A DNA stretch of 64,000 bases from Pseudomonas iranensis (GTDB taxonomy: Bacteria; Pseudomonadota; Gammaproteobacteria; Pseudomonadales; Pseudomonadaceae). The notes below the pieces were generated by a model. That model searched no databases. It was not told the DNA's origin and saw only the letters and a list, made by a program, of their open reading frames with translations. Of this stretch, positions 25,278-35,875 are shown piece after piece. The DNA lies in the NCBI RefSeq assembly GCF_014268585.2, contig NZ_CP077092.1, forward strand, positions 4,092,001 through 4,156,000. Direction: 5' to 3'. The first letter of the stretch is position 1. Every line of letters begins with the position of its first letter. Made by a program: the position numbers and the translations under genes.

Positions 25278-26150
25278 ATGTCCGTCTCTCACGCCCAACT
25301 CAAAGCGTTCCACGCGGTGGCCGTCCATGGCAGCTTCACCCGCGCCGCCGAGCGGCTTTATCTGACGCAACCGGCGATTTCCGACCAGGTGCGCAAACTC
25401 GAAGAACGCTTCGGCGTGCTGCTGTTTCACCGCAATAAACGTTCCGTACGCCTGACCGACCTTGGCGAGCGCCTGCTGGCGATCACCCAGCGCCTGTTCG
25501 TGATCGAAGCCGAAGCGCAGGAATTGCTGCAGGAATCCCAGGCCCTGCAGACCGGCAGCCTGATTCTCGCAGTGGATGCGCCGATCCACGTGTTGCCGCA
25601 GATCGCGCGGTTCTGCGAGCGCTACCCGGGGATCAGCGTGAAAATCGAAACCGGCAATACCGATGAATCGCTGTTTCGCCTGTTCAACTATCAGGCCGAT
25701 CTGGCGCTGCTCGGCCGCGACGTAACCGATGAACGCTTGCTGTGTGTGCCGTTGCGCAACGATCCGATGGTGGCGTTCGTTTCGCGCAATCATCCGTGGG
25801 CCGCACGCGAATCGATCTGTCTGGCCGATCTGGATGACACGCCACTGGTGCTGCGTGAGACCGGTTCAGTAACCCGGCAGACCCTGGAAGAGGAAATGGC
25901 CCGAGCGGGCTTGCGCATTCGCCCGGCAATTCAGGTTGAAGGTCGGGAAGCGGCGCGCGAAGCCGTGGTAGTGGGGATCGGGGTTGGTGTGGTTTCAGCG
26001 GCGGAATTCGGCGCCGACTCACGGGTCTGCGCGTTGCCGATCACCGACTGCACGAGGCGCCTGACCGAAACCCTGGTGTGCTTGCGCGAACAGAGTTCGC
26101 GGCGGGTGGTGGCGACGTTTCTCGATATGGTTCGCGAGAGCCTGACCTGA
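25278..26150 (+). CDS. LysR-family regulator of phosphonate use (copy 1)
   Basis: A 290-residue LysR protein. The helix-turn-helix is at about residues 17-37 (SFTRAAERLYLTQPAISDQVRKLEE), followed by the effector-binding domain. It is divergent from the OPA-type transporter and FAD oxidoreductase genes. It is noticeably similar to the second LysR of this locus (26276-27142): both share SFTRAA-RL-SQPA- and LREx-S-TR-T. The pair probably arose by duplication. The ligand may be the phosphonate or a pathway intermediate such as phosphonoacetaldehyde (inference). Confidence 0.85.
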   Translation: MSVSHAQLKAFHAVAVHGSFTRAAERLYLTQPAISDQVRKLEERFGVLLFHRNKRSVRLTDLGERLLAITQRLFVIEAEAQELLQESQALQTGSLILAVDAPIHVLPQIARFCERYPGISVKIETGNTDESLFRLFNYQADLALLGRDVTDERLLCVPLRNDPMVAFVSRNHPWAARESICLADLDDTPLVLRETGSVTRQTLEEEMARAGLRIRPAIQVEGREAAREAVVVGIGVGVVSAAEFGADSRVCALPITDCTRRLTETLVCLREQSSRRVVATFLDMVRESLT

Positions 26151-26165
26151 CTCACTCCCTGTCCT

Positions 26166-26278
26166 GATCGTTCCCACGCTCTGCGTGGGAATGCCTCAAC
26201 GGACGCTCCGCGTTCGGCTATTGGATGGGACGCAGAGCGTCCCGGGCTGCGTTCCCACGCAGAGCGTGGGAACGATCA
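26166..26278. repeat. 113-bp dispersed inverted repeat (GTTCCCACGC type)
   Basis: The outer arms GATCGTTCCCACGCTCTGCG (from 26166) and the complement ending at 26278 enclose an inner inverted pair (GACGCTCCGCG and CGCAGAGCGTCCC). The unit resembles an intergenic Pseudomonas repeat unrelated to the REP unit. Its right end supplies the stop codon of the LysR gene at 26276. Confidence 0.85.
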
Positions 26279-27142
26279 CGGTGCGGCTGGCGCCAGATCA
26301 AAAAACGCCTGAATCAAGCGCAACTCGCGCCGGCGCTCCATGCAGCCAATCATGTGCCGGTTCACCAGCCCTTCCCCGGCTATGGGAATCGCAACCACAC
26401 GCGGGTCATGACTGACCTCCACCGACGACACCACACCAACGCCCAACTCGGCCGCGACCGCTTCGGTCACCGCCTCGCGACTGTCCAGCTCCAGCAACAC
26501 CCGCGGCTGAATCGACGCCTGCGCGCACGCCTGGTCAAACGTGCGCCGGGTAATCGAAGTCGGCTCGCGCAGGACCATGATCACTTGGTCCAGCTCCTTG
26601 AGTTTCACTTCGCCTGAGCGATTCGCCCAGCGATGCCCCGCCGGCACCAGCGCGCAGATCCGCGATTCGCTCAGCGCTTGCAGATGCAGGCCCTTGCGCG
26701 GCTCGACCTCGGTAAGCACCGCGACATCGGCGTGTTCCGACAACAGCGCCGCCAGGGTTTCCTGCGCGTTGCCCAGACGCAGGTTCACGGTGATGCCCGG
26801 ATAGCGTGCGCGCAGGCTCGCCAGCATCGGCATGACCATGTGCGGCCCATCCGCCGCCACCTCCAGACGCCCGGTCAGTAACTGCCGATTGGCCTCGAGC
26901 AGCGTCTGCGCTTCTTCCGCCAGGCCGAACATGGCGCGGGTGATCGCTGCCAGTTTGGTGCCCTCCTCGGTCAGTTCCACCCGTCGCGCGGTACGCCGCA
27001 GCAAAGTGATCTGGTAATGCTCTTCCAGTGCCTTGATGTGTCCGGTGACCGCCGGCTGGCTGATGAACAACCGCGCAGCCGCGCGGGTGAAGCTGCCTTC
27101 GCGGGCCACGGCATCGAAGGCGCGCAGCTGAAACAGATTCAT
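26276..27142 (-). CDS. LysR-family regulator of phosphonate use (copy 2)
   Basis: A 288-residue LysR protein. The helix-turn-helix is at about residues 17-37 (SFTRAAARLFISQPAVTGHIKALEE), with a standard effector domain. It is divergent from phnW, 113 bases away, which makes phnWX its likely target. The last codon (TGA) lies inside the dispersed repeat, so the natural C-terminus may have been altered by repeat insertion. Together with the LysR at 25278 it gives each arm of the locus its own regulator. Confidence 0.85.
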   Translation of the reverse strand: MNLFQLRAFDAVAREGSFTRAAARLFISQPAVTGHIKALEEHYQITLLRRTARRVELTEEGTKLAAITRAMFGLAEEAQTLLEANRQLLTGRLEVAADGPHMVMPMLASLRARYPGITVNLRLGNAQETLAALLSEHADVAVLTEVEPRKGLHLQALSESRICALVPAGHRWANRSGEVKLKELDQVIMVLREPTSITRRTFDQACAQASIQPRVLLELDSREAVTEAVAAELGVGVVSSVEVSHDPRVVAIPIAGEGLVNRHMIGCMERRRELRLIQAFFDLAPAAP

Positions 27143-27255
27143 GGATAACCCTCACTGATGGCTGGCATAACAACAAACAATTTGATTGATGCAGCGGCGA
27201 ATTGCAACGTAGGCCCCGTAGCTTCATCCCACAGCGTTTTCGCGAGGACACACGA

Positions 27256-28431
27256 ATGAGTACCGCCGCACCGATTCTGCTCACTCCCGGCCCGTTGACC
27301 ACTTCGGCCCGCACCCGTCAGGCCATGATGGTCGATTGGGGTTCGTGGGATGACCGCTTCAACCAGCTGACCGCCAGCCTGTGCGAGCAATTGCTGGCCA
27401 TCCTCAACGGCGCCGCCAGCCACCATTGCGTACCGTTACAGGGCAGCGGCACCTTTGCCGTCGAAGCGGCGATCGGCACGCTGGTGCCGCGCGACGGCAA
27501 AATCCTCGTGCTGATCAACGGCGCGTACGGCAAGCGCCTGGCGAAAATCTGCGAAGTGCTCGGCCGCTCGTTCAGCACCTTCGAAACCGCCGAAGACGAA
27601 CCGACCACCGCCGCTGACGTCGACCGCTTGCTGCGCGCCGACGCTGACATCACCCACGTGGCGCTGATCCACTGCGAAACCAGCACCGGCATTCTCAATC
27701 CGCTCGCAGAAATCGCCGAGGTCGTTGCGCAACATGGCAAACGTCTGATCATCGACGCCATGAGCTCATTCGGCGCATTACCGGTGGATGCGCAAAAAGT
27801 ACCGTTCGACGCGCTGATCGCCGCCTCCGGCAAATGCCTGGAAGGTGTACCGGGGATGGGTTTTGTCTTCGCCCGCAAGGAATCGCTCGCCGCCGCGGCT
27901 GGCAACTCGCACTCGCTGGCGATGGACCTGTACGACCAGCACGCCTACATGATGAAAACCGGGCAATGGCGCTTCACCCCGCCCACCCATGTGGTCGCGG
28001 CGCTGCACGAAGCACTGCTGCAATACAGCGAAGAGGGCGGCCTGCCGGCGCGGCATGCGCGTTATGCGGCCAACTGTCAGGCGCTGATGGAAGAGATGAA
28101 CAAGCTCGGCTTGCGCAGCTTCCTGCCGGCGGCGATTCAGGCGCCGATCATCGCCACGTTCCATGCCCCGCAGGATCCGCGTTACCAGTTCAAGGATTTC
28201 TATGAGCGGGTCAAGGCCAAGGGTTACATCCTCTACCCCGGCAAGCTGACCCAGGTCGAAACTTTCCGCGTCGGCTGCATCGGCCACGTCACCCCGGACG
28301 AAATGCGCCAGGCCGTGGCAGCCGTGGGTGAAGTGCTGCGCGAGATGGAAGTGCTCGACATCTTAGCCTCACCTCAAATCCCCTGTGGGAGCGAGCCTGC
28401 TCGCGAAAGCGTCGTCCCAGGCGACACATAG
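27256..28431 (+). CDS. phnW: 2-Aminoethylphosphonate:pyruvate transaminase
   Basis: A 391-residue PLP enzyme of the class-V aminotransferase fold. It converts 2-aminoethylphosphonate and pyruvate to phosphonoacetaldehyde and alanine. The opening [19 protein letters not shown], the PLP-binding Lys193 in [15 protein letters not shown], and [19 protein letters not shown] are family signatures. The ATG at 27256 is chosen over an earlier ATG at 27202 because the family begins near ILLTPGP. The protein is about 20 residues longer than typical PhnW because its last 15 codons lie inside a REP element (tail [15 protein letters not shown]). Confidence 0.95.
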   Translation: MSTAAPILLTPGPLTTSARTRQAMMVDWGSWDDRFNQLTASLCEQLLAILNGAASHHCVPLQGSGTFAVEAAIGTLVPRDGKILVLINGAYGKRLAKICEVLGRSFSTFETAEDEPTTAADVDRLLRADADITHVALIHCETSTGILNPLAEIAEVVAQHGKRLIIDAMSSFGALPVDAQKVPFDALIAASGKCLEGVPGMGFVFARKESLAAAAGNSHSLAMDLYDQHAYMMKTGQWRFTPPTHVVAALHEALLQYSEEGGLPARHARYAANCQALMEEMNKLGLRSFLPAAIQAPIIATFHAPQDPRYQFKDFYERVKAKGYILYPGKLTQVETFRVGCIGHVTPDEMRQAVAAVGEVLREMEVLDILASPQIPCGSEPARESVVPGDT

Positions 28432-28471
28432 GCTGATGTCAGACCGCTTTCGCGAGCAGGCTCGCTCCCAC
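28385..28471. repeat. REP doublet overlapping the 3' end of phnW
   Basis: Inverted REP pair between phnW and phnX. The left REP is read in frame as the end of PhnW. Confidence 0.95.
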
Positions 28472-28505
28472 ATTTTGATCTCATTCAAATCAGGAATTGA
28501 TTGCC

Positions 28506-29333
28506 ATGAACTACACCAACCCAAGCAAGCTGCAAGCCGCGATCCTCGACTGGGCCGGTACCGTGGTCGATTTCGGCTCGTTCGCGCCGACGCAGATCTT
28601 CGTCGAGGCCTTCGCCGAATTCGACGTGCAGGTATCGATCGAAGAAGCCCGTGGGCCGATGGGCATGGGCAAGTGGGACCACATCCGCACCCTCTGTGAT
28701 CAGCCGCAAGTGGCCGAGCGTTATCGCAAGGTATTCGGTCGCACGCCGACCGACGATGACGTCACCGCTATCTACAACCGCTTCATGCCGTTGCAGATCG
28801 AGAAAATCGCCGAGCACTCGGCACTGATTCCCGGCGCGCTGGACGCCATCGCCCAACTGCGCGAGCAAGGGATCAAGATCGGTTCCTGCTCCGGCTACCC
28901 GAAAGCAGTCATGGACAAAGTCGTCGAACTCGCCGCCAGCAACGGCTACGTCGCCGACCACGTGGTCGCCACCGACGAAGTGCCAAACGGCCGTCCATGG
29001 CCGGCGCAAGCGTTGGCCAACGTGATCGCTCTGGGCATCGACGATGTTGCAGCGTGCGTGAAGATCGACGACACCGTGCCGGGCATTCTCGAAGGTCGCC
29101 GGGCCGGCATGTGGACGGTTGCGCTGATTTGCTCGGGCAACGCGTTGGGTCTGGACTATGAAGGTTTCCGCGCGTTGGGCAGCGACGAACTCGCCAGCGA
29201 ACGCCAGCGCATCCACGCGCTGTTTGAAAGCTCGCGCCCGCATTACATGATCGACACTATCAGCGATTTGCCGGAAGTGATCGCCGACATCAACAAGCGT
29301 CTGGCCAACGGGGAGATGCCGCAAAACGCCTGA
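28506..29333 (+). CDS. phnX: Phosphonoacetaldehyde hydrolase (phosphonatase)
   Basis: A 275-residue HAD-superfamily enzyme that splits the C-P bond of phosphonoacetaldehyde to acetaldehyde and phosphate. The nucleophile Asp15 lies in [13 protein letters not shown]. The Schiff-base Lys56 is in [11 protein letters not shown], in the cap domain, and is the residue that separates phosphonatases from other HAD enzymes. The later motifs [14 protein letters not shown] and [18 protein letters not shown] are intact. The ATG at 28506 follows CAGGAATTG; an in-frame TTG at 28497 is less likely. Length is normal. Confidence 0.96.
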   Translation: MNYTNPSKLQAAILDWAGTVVDFGSFAPTQIFVEAFAEFDVQVSIEEARGPMGMGKWDHIRTLCDQPQVAERYRKVFGRTPTDDDVTAIYNRFMPLQIEKIAEHSALIPGALDAIAQLREQGIKIGSCSGYPKAVMDKVVELAASNGYVADHVVATDEVPNGRPWPAQALANVIALGIDDVAACVKIDDTVPGILEGRRAGMWTVALICSGNALGLDYEGFRALGSDELASERQRIHALFESSRPHYMIDTISDLPEVIADINKRLANGEMPQNA

Positions 29334-29347
29334 GGCTGGAAAACTAA

Positions 29348-29382
29348 AACACCGCTGATTGCAATCAGCGGTGTTTTTTTTT
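29348..29382 (+). terminator. Terminator after phnX
   Basis: A 13-bp stem, AACACCGCTGATT-GC-AATCAGCGGTGTT, followed by a long T run. Confidence 0.92.
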
Positions 29383-29418
29383 GCACTGTCTTGAGTAAAG
29401 ACATTGCTTGATTATGAC

Positions 29419-30057
29419 TTATTCGGAAATAAGGTTACCTTGCGCATCGTACGCAAGACCATCGGGATGTTTAACACTTCCGTCCGGCAATTGTTCAGTT
29501 CCATCTTCCCAGACAATACGGCCATCCGGATATTCAACGGTATTATCCGGCCAGACGATTCGCCCGTCCGGATACTCTACCCGGCCGTCTTCATATTGAA
29601 TGATGCCGTCGGGACGCTTGATCGAAGTTTTATCTACAGCGACTACGCTGCCGTCAGGCAGTGTGGTGGAGCCATCGACATTGACTTTCGCACCAATTGT
29701 TTGAATCAGCGTTATCAAGGCCACCGGATCGATGTTGATGTTAAGGGTCGGCCATGGCATTGGCGGACGCTTGGTGTCAACCGGCGCCACTGGTTTGGTT
29801 GGCGCTACCGGCTTGGTTGGCGCTACCGGCTTGGTCGGCGCCACTGGCTTGGTCGGCGCCACTGGCTTGGTCGGCGCCACTGGCTTGGTTGGCGCCACTG
29901 GCTTGGTCGGCGCCACTGGCTTGGTCGGCGCTACCGGCTTGGTTGGCGCCACTGGCTTGGTCGGCGCTACTGGCTTGGTTGGCGCAACTGGCTTTGTTGG
30001 TGTTACCGGCTTTGACGTCGTGGTAGTAGGGCGAGGCTTCGAGATCGGACTTTTCAT
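29419..30057 (-). CDS. Proline-rich repeat protein with a TCP10/CPAP G-box-like C-terminal domain
   Basis: A 212-residue protein in three parts. Residues 1-22 are a short Thr/Lys/Pro head. Residues 23-92 are eleven PVAPTK hexapeptides plus PVAP. Residues about 133-212 are a run of P/E-D-G turns seven or eight residues apart (LPDGS, RPDGI, YEDGR, YPDGR, WPDNT, YPDGR, WEDGT, LPDGS, HPDGL). The last part strongly resembles the TCP10/CPAP C-terminal G-box, a free-standing beta-sheet. No signal peptide or membrane helix is seen. The ATG at 30057 is preferred to a TTG at 30123. The function is unknown. The upstream 250 bases are AT-rich, suggesting acquisition. Confidence 0.75.
   Translation of the reverse strand: MKSPISKPRPTTTTSKPVTPTKPVAPTKPVAPTKPVAPTKPVAPTKPVAPTKPVAPTKPVAPTKPVAPTKPVAPTKPVAPTKPVAPTKPVAPVDTKRPPMPWPTLNINIDPVALITLIQTIGAKVNVDGSTTLPDGSVVAVDKTSIKRPDGIIQYEDGRVEYPDGRIVWPDNTVEYPDGRIVWEDGTEQLPDGSVKHPDGLAYDAQGNLISE
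29783..29998. repeat. Twelve tandem 18-bp units inside the proline-rich gene
   Basis: Consecutive copies of GGCGCYACYGGYTTGGTY (plus-strand reading), followed by a thirteenth, degenerate copy at 29999-30016. Several neighbouring copies are identical, so copy number is probably variable between strains. Confidence 0.95.
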
Positions 30058-30313
30058 ATTCACACTCAAATTGATAAATATAGTTTTGATCTTTAATAAC
30101 AAACTAAAGAGCCGAGCCGACAATAATCACGCACAACCAACTATTCAAACCAAAAGAAACCACAAGATATAAACAACATAGAGTTACGCTGCGCAGACCA
30201 ACGTACAACAATAACTTTCAATAAACAGAAGTCATAAACCGTAAAACTTGCACTTCGATTGATTGCAAATATCATCACGCCGAAGGTTGGCATGTATTGA
30301 TCGCGACCATCGG
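30058..30313. other. AT-rich intergenic stretch
   Basis: About 255 bases, clearly richer in A and T than the flanks. It should hold the promoter of the proline-rich repeat gene, but I cannot place one confidently. Confidence 0.5.
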
Positions 30314-31237
30314 CTACATCGCTGCAAATCCGCGCCGTCCCTGCAGGCCACCCGTGTGGGCAAAGACCAGACGCGTGCCGACCGCGAATTCGCCTGACTC
30401 GACATGCTGCTTGAGCGCCAGCAAGGCCTTGCCGGTGTACAGCGGTTCCAAAGGGATGCCGCTGGTTTGCTCGGTCTGATCGATGAAGGTCAGCAACGCC
30501 TGGTCAATTTTGGCGAAACCACCACGGCTGGCATCGATCAGTTGATAGTCCGCCGCAGGCTCGGTGGCGTGCGCGAGGATCGACTCGATGTTCGGCGCTA
30601 CGCCGTGATCATCCGGCACTGCCAGAGCACCGTACACCACGCGCTTGCCTTGCTCGGCGAGCGCCAGTCCGGCCAGTGTCGTGCCGGTGCCACAGGCCAG
30701 CCACCAGGCGTCGAAATCATTCCAGCCCAGCTTGGCCAATTGCTCTTCGGCCTGCTGCCTGATCGCTGCGCAACCCAAGGCGCCGGCCAGTCCACCACCT
30801 CCCTCGGGCACCGCATGCAGCGTAGGAAATTGCGCTTGCCATGGCACCCAGAATCCCGCTTCGTGCCGCGCGCGGTAACCGGCGTAACCGAGCCAATGCA
30901 ACTGCATGCCGAACGTTTGCAAATCCCGCACTGTCGGCGTGTCCTGCGGGTGCCCGCGCAGCAGCCCCACGGTTTTGAATCCCAGCCGCTTGCCCGCCGC
31001 CGCCAGCGCGTGCAGGTGATTGGAATGCGCACCGCCAAGGCTGATGATGCCCTCGGCGCCGGCACGCTCGGCGGCTTTGAGATGCTCAACGAGTTTGAAC
31101 CACTTATTGCCGCTGATCAGCGGGTCGATGCGGTCCAGGCGCAGGATCGCGACCTCGATGCCGGCGTCTGCCAGCCAGCCCAGATAGAGCGGTTCGAGAG
31201 GGGCCGGGGGTAGCCAGTTGGGGGGAGGCAAAAGCAT
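30314..31237 (-). CDS. PLP-dependent ACC deaminase / D-cysteine desulfhydrase family enzyme
   Basis: A 307-residue fold-type II PLP enzyme. The PLP lysine (about residue 45) is in DPLISGNKWFKL, with SLGGAHSNHLHALAAAGKRLG binding the cofactor phosphate region and ACGTGTTLAGLALA closing the site. Family members deaminate 1-aminocyclopropane-1-carboxylate or desulphurate D-cysteine. The sequence is shorter and more divergent than genuine AcdS, so D-cysteine desulfhydrase or an unknown amino-acid lyase is more likely. An in-frame ATG at 31267 would add ten residues but directly abuts a repeat element, so 31237 is preferred. Confidence 0.78.
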   Translation of the reverse strand: MLLPPPNWLPPAPLEPLYLGWLADAGIEVAILRLDRIDPLISGNKWFKLVEHLKAAERAGAEGIISLGGAHSNHLHALAAAGKRLGFKTVGLLRGHPQDTPTVRDLQTFGMQLHWLGYAGYRARHEAGFWVPWQAQFPTLHAVPEGGGGLAGALGCAAIRQQAEEQLAKLGWNDFDAWWLACGTGTTLAGLALAEQGKRVVYGALAVPDDHGVAPNIESILAHATEPAADYQLIDASRGGFAKIDQALLTFIDQTEQTSGIPLEPLYTGKALLALKQHVESGEFAVGTRLVFAHTGGLQGRRGFAAM

Positions 31238-31271
31238 GGGCACTGCACAATCTGGAAAAGACCACATACTA

Positions 31272-31353
31272 GTAGGAGCTGCCGCAGGCTGCGATCTTTT
31301 GATCTTGCTTTTGAAATCAGGATCAACAGATCGCAGCCTTCGGCAGCTCCTAC
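31272..31353. repeat. Second REP family, inverted pair
   Basis: GTAGGAGCTGCCGCAGGCTG... (31272-31297) and its near complement (31328-31353) flank a 30-base spacer. The unit is different from the main REP family and occurs once in the window. Confidence 0.9.
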
Positions 31354-31362
31354 AGAATGTGT

Positions 31363-33423
<2,061 letters not shown>

Positions 33424-33610
33424 TCACGGAAAAGTTGCGGGAGCTCTGCGTCCCCCGTCAGTCATGTTCGACAGACTAAGAGTCGCACCGCTGTCACTCA
33501 ATGACCGTAACTGACAAGTTATTGATCCAAATGCACAGCGCCCCTTGGCAACCCGGGCCATGGGCCCTACCCTAGTCGGCACATCCTGTACCCGGCTGTT
33601 GTTGGTTTTC

Positions 33611-34741
33611 ATGCGCAAACTTCTGTATCTGATTTTCTCCATGGCCCTCGTTGCCGCCCTGACCACCTACGCCATGTGGGCGGCAGACCGGCCGGCGGGG
33701 CATTACCTGTCGGACCTGCGCATCAAGCTCGCCGTCAATCAGGGCACGCCCGCCGACCGTGGCAATCTGCTCGGCATTCAGCCCGAACTGTTCCCCACCG
33801 ATTACCAAAGCTCCGCACGCCTGCACCGCAAGCTCGCGGCGTATTTGCAGCAGGCCCGCGATCAAGGCTTGCTCAACGAAAAAACCGTGGTGGTGTTGCC
33901 CGAGCACGTCGGCACCTGGCTGATGATCAGCGGCGAGAAAGACGAGTTGTATCAGGCGCCAACGCTGGCGGAGGCAATGAACTGGCTGGCGGCGAGCAAT
34001 CCACTGCTGTTTGCCCGAGCGTGGCTGCGGGCCAAGGGCGAGCAACGCCTGGATGACGCTTATCTGCGGATGAAAGCCAAGGCCATGGCCAAGGATTACC
34101 AGGCGCTGTTCGGCGGTCTGGCCAAGGAGTTCCAGGTCACTCTGGTCGCCGGCTCCATCGTGCTGCCGGAGCCCAGCATCCGCGACGGCCGGCTCAAGCC
34201 CGGCAGCGGCGCCCTGTTCAACAGCAGCGTGGTGTTTGGTCGCGACGGCGTACCGTTGGGCCAGCCGCAACGGCAGATGCATCCGACCTTCGATCAGCAA
34301 GGTGTGATTCAGGCCGAAGACAAACACGCCATCCAGGTGGTCGACACACCGGCCGGACGCCTGGGCATCCTGATCGGCAGTGACAGCTGGTACCCCGCCA
34401 ACTACCGCACCCTCGATGAGCAAGGCGCGCAACTGGTGGCGGTGCCGGCGCAGGTTATCGGCCAAGGCGCCTGGGACAAGCCATGGCGTGGCTATAAGGG
34501 CTCGAGCACGCCGGGCTCGGTCAGCCTCAAGCCCGGCGACCTCAGTGAAGGTCAAGCCTGGCATCGACTGACCCTCACCGCGCAACCGCCAAGCAGCCAC
34601 GCGATTGCCGGCGTCAGTGTGTTCATGCGCGGGCAGTTCTGGGACAAGCCGAGCACCGGCACAAGCTTTCTCAGCAGCAACGGCCAACATTTCGCCGATG
34701 GCGAGGCTCGTGGTGCGCGCTTGCTGAACGTCTGGCTGTAA
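33611..34741 (+). CDS. Nitrilase-fold (carbon-nitrogen hydrolase) protein lacking catalytic Lys and Cys
   Basis: A 376-residue protein with an N-terminal membrane anchor (residues 2-24, RKLLYLIFSMALVAALTTYAM) and a nitrilase-superfamily domain. The catalytic glutamate position is kept (Glu98 in VVVLPEHVG), but the lysine position in the R-K-x-H motif reads RQMH (Gln222) and the cysteine position reads IGSD (Gly256). A classical amidase mechanism is therefore unlikely. The AraC-family gene begins three bases after its stop, so the two are cotranscribed. The role is unknown. The start at 33611 gives the hydrophobic N-terminus; the ribosome site is weak. Confidence 0.75.
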   Translation: MRKLLYLIFSMALVAALTTYAMWAADRPAGHYLSDLRIKLAVNQGTPADRGNLLGIQPELFPTDYQSSARLHRKLAAYLQQARDQGLLNEKTVVVLPEHVGTWLMISGEKDELYQAPTLAEAMNWLAASNPLLFARAWLRAKGEQRLDDAYLRMKAKAMAKDYQALFGGLAKEFQVTLVAGSIVLPEPSIRDGRLKPGSGALFNSSVVFGRDGVPLGQPQRQMHPTFDQQGVIQAEDKHAIQVVDTPAGRLGILIGSDSWYPANYRTLDEQGAQLVAVPAQVIGQGAWDKPWRGYKGSSTPGSVSLKPGDLSEGQAWHRLTLTAQPPSSHAIAGVSVFMRGQFWDKPSTGTSFLSSNGQHFADGEARGARLLNVWL

Positions 34742-34744
34742 ACC

Positions 34745-35785
34745 ATGAAGCCGCAGCCGATGCGCCTCGGGGATCTGTCGGTGGGTTTCGTCCATAGTCT
34801 GGCCGACGCCGTGCGCAGCCACGACGTCGATCCGCTGCCTCTGCTTGAACAATATGGCCTTGATGCCGCGCGACTGGCCGAGGCCGGGGCGCGCTTGTCG
34901 ATCCCGCGATACATGCGCCTGGGCCATGCAGCGATTCAACTCACCGGCGATCCGGCCCTGGGCCTGCGCATGGGCCGGATGATCCGCTTGAATCAGGCCG
35001 GTCTGGCCGGCATCACTGCGGCGCAAGCGCCCACCGTGCGTGAAGCAGCCCGCTGCCTGACGCGCTTCGAGCCGCTCTACGGCTCCAACTATCGCGGGCA
35101 GTCCAGTTTTCACGAAGATGCCAACGGTGCGTGGCTGCGCTTCTACTCGATCAGCCCGTACAACGCCTATAACCGCTTCGTGGTCGACTCGATCCTCGCC
35201 GGCTGGCTGCATCAGTTGTCGAGCCTGTGCGGCGAAACGTTGCGCGCCGAGAGAATCGAAATCGAATTCGAAGCGCCGGATTACCGCGACGCCTACACAA
35301 TGTTTGGCGACTGCCCGATCCAGTTCAGCGCCGAACGCAATCAGCTGCGCCTGAGCCTGAACAGCCTTGCCCTGCGCAATCCCGAACATTGTCCGAGCAC
35401 CTGGCGACATCTGCTGCAATTGTGCGAGCGGGAGCTGGAACAACTGACCCGCACCCGCAGCCTGCGCGAGCGCATCACTCAGTTGCTCGGCCCGCTGCTC
35501 AACGGCGGCCGCGAGCCGGATCTCGAGGAAGTCGCGGCACGCCTGAAACTGCCAACCTGGACCCTGCGGCGCAAACTAGCAGAGGAAGGCACGCAATTTC
35601 GCGCGATCCTCAATGACACACGCCGCGACCTGGCAATGACCTACATCCGCGACACCGAACTGGCGTTCGGCGAGATCGCCTACCTGCTGGGCTTCGCCTC
35701 AGCTGAAGCCTTCCAGCGTGCATTCAAACGCTGGAGCGGGCAGACGCCCGGCGAATCCCGACGAAATTACCGCTCGGGAGCCTGA
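34745..35785 (+). CDS. AraC-family transcriptional regulator
   Basis: A 346-residue regulator. The N-terminal domain (about residues 20-200) is the arabinose-binding-like AraC N-terminal type (GDPALGLRMGRMIRLNQAGLAGITAAQAPTVREA). The C-terminal double helix-turn-helix covers about residues 240-340 (EVAARLKLPTWTLRRKLAEEGTQFRAILNDTRRDLAMTYIRDTELAFGEIAYLLGFASAEAFQRAFKRWSG). It resembles OruR/ArgR-like regulators of this subfamily. It follows the nitrilase-fold gene by three bases; that gene may be part of its response or simply cotranscribed. Confidence 0.88.
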   Translation: MKPQPMRLGDLSVGFVHSLADAVRSHDVDPLPLLEQYGLDAARLAEAGARLSIPRYMRLGHAAIQLTGDPALGLRMGRMIRLNQAGLAGITAAQAPTVREAARCLTRFEPLYGSNYRGQSSFHEDANGAWLRFYSISPYNAYNRFVVDSILAGWLHQLSSLCGETLRAERIEIEFEAPDYRDAYTMFGDCPIQFSAERNQLRLSLNSLALRNPEHCPSTWRHLLQLCERELEQLTRTRSLRERITQLLGPLLNGGREPDLEEVAARLKLPTWTLRRKLAEEGTQFRAILNDTRRDLAMTYIRDTELAFGEIAYLLGFASAEAFQRAFKRWSGQTPGESRRNYRSGA

Positions 35786-35788
35786 AGC

Positions 35789-35875
35789 TCAGAGCTCCGT
35801 CGCGTCGTCTGCAGGCTCTGGTTGATCCAGCTCAAAGGCCTGGTATTCGAGCAATTCTTCCTGATACTCGTCCAT
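35789..35875 (-). CDS. Conserved-looking 28-residue small protein
   Basis: The short ORF MDEYQEELLEYQAFELDQPE... ends ADDATEL. It is highly acidic (about 11 Asp/Glu). A very good ribosome site (GGGGGA, 8 bases before the ATG) precedes it. I believe near-identical short ORFs are present in related Pseudomonas, but this is memory, not a search. Its stop lies three bases from the stop of the convergent AraC gene. The role is unknown. Confidence 0.6.
   Translation of the reverse strand: MDEYQEELLEYQAFELDQPEPADDATEL

Noticed and set aside
29783..29998. CRISPR array
   Set aside because: The 18-bp units are directly adjacent without spacers and encode a hexapeptide in frame.
30404..31213. Plus-strand frame opposite the PLP enzyme gene
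   Set aside because: The minus-strand reading shows all PLP-family motifs; the plus reading has none.
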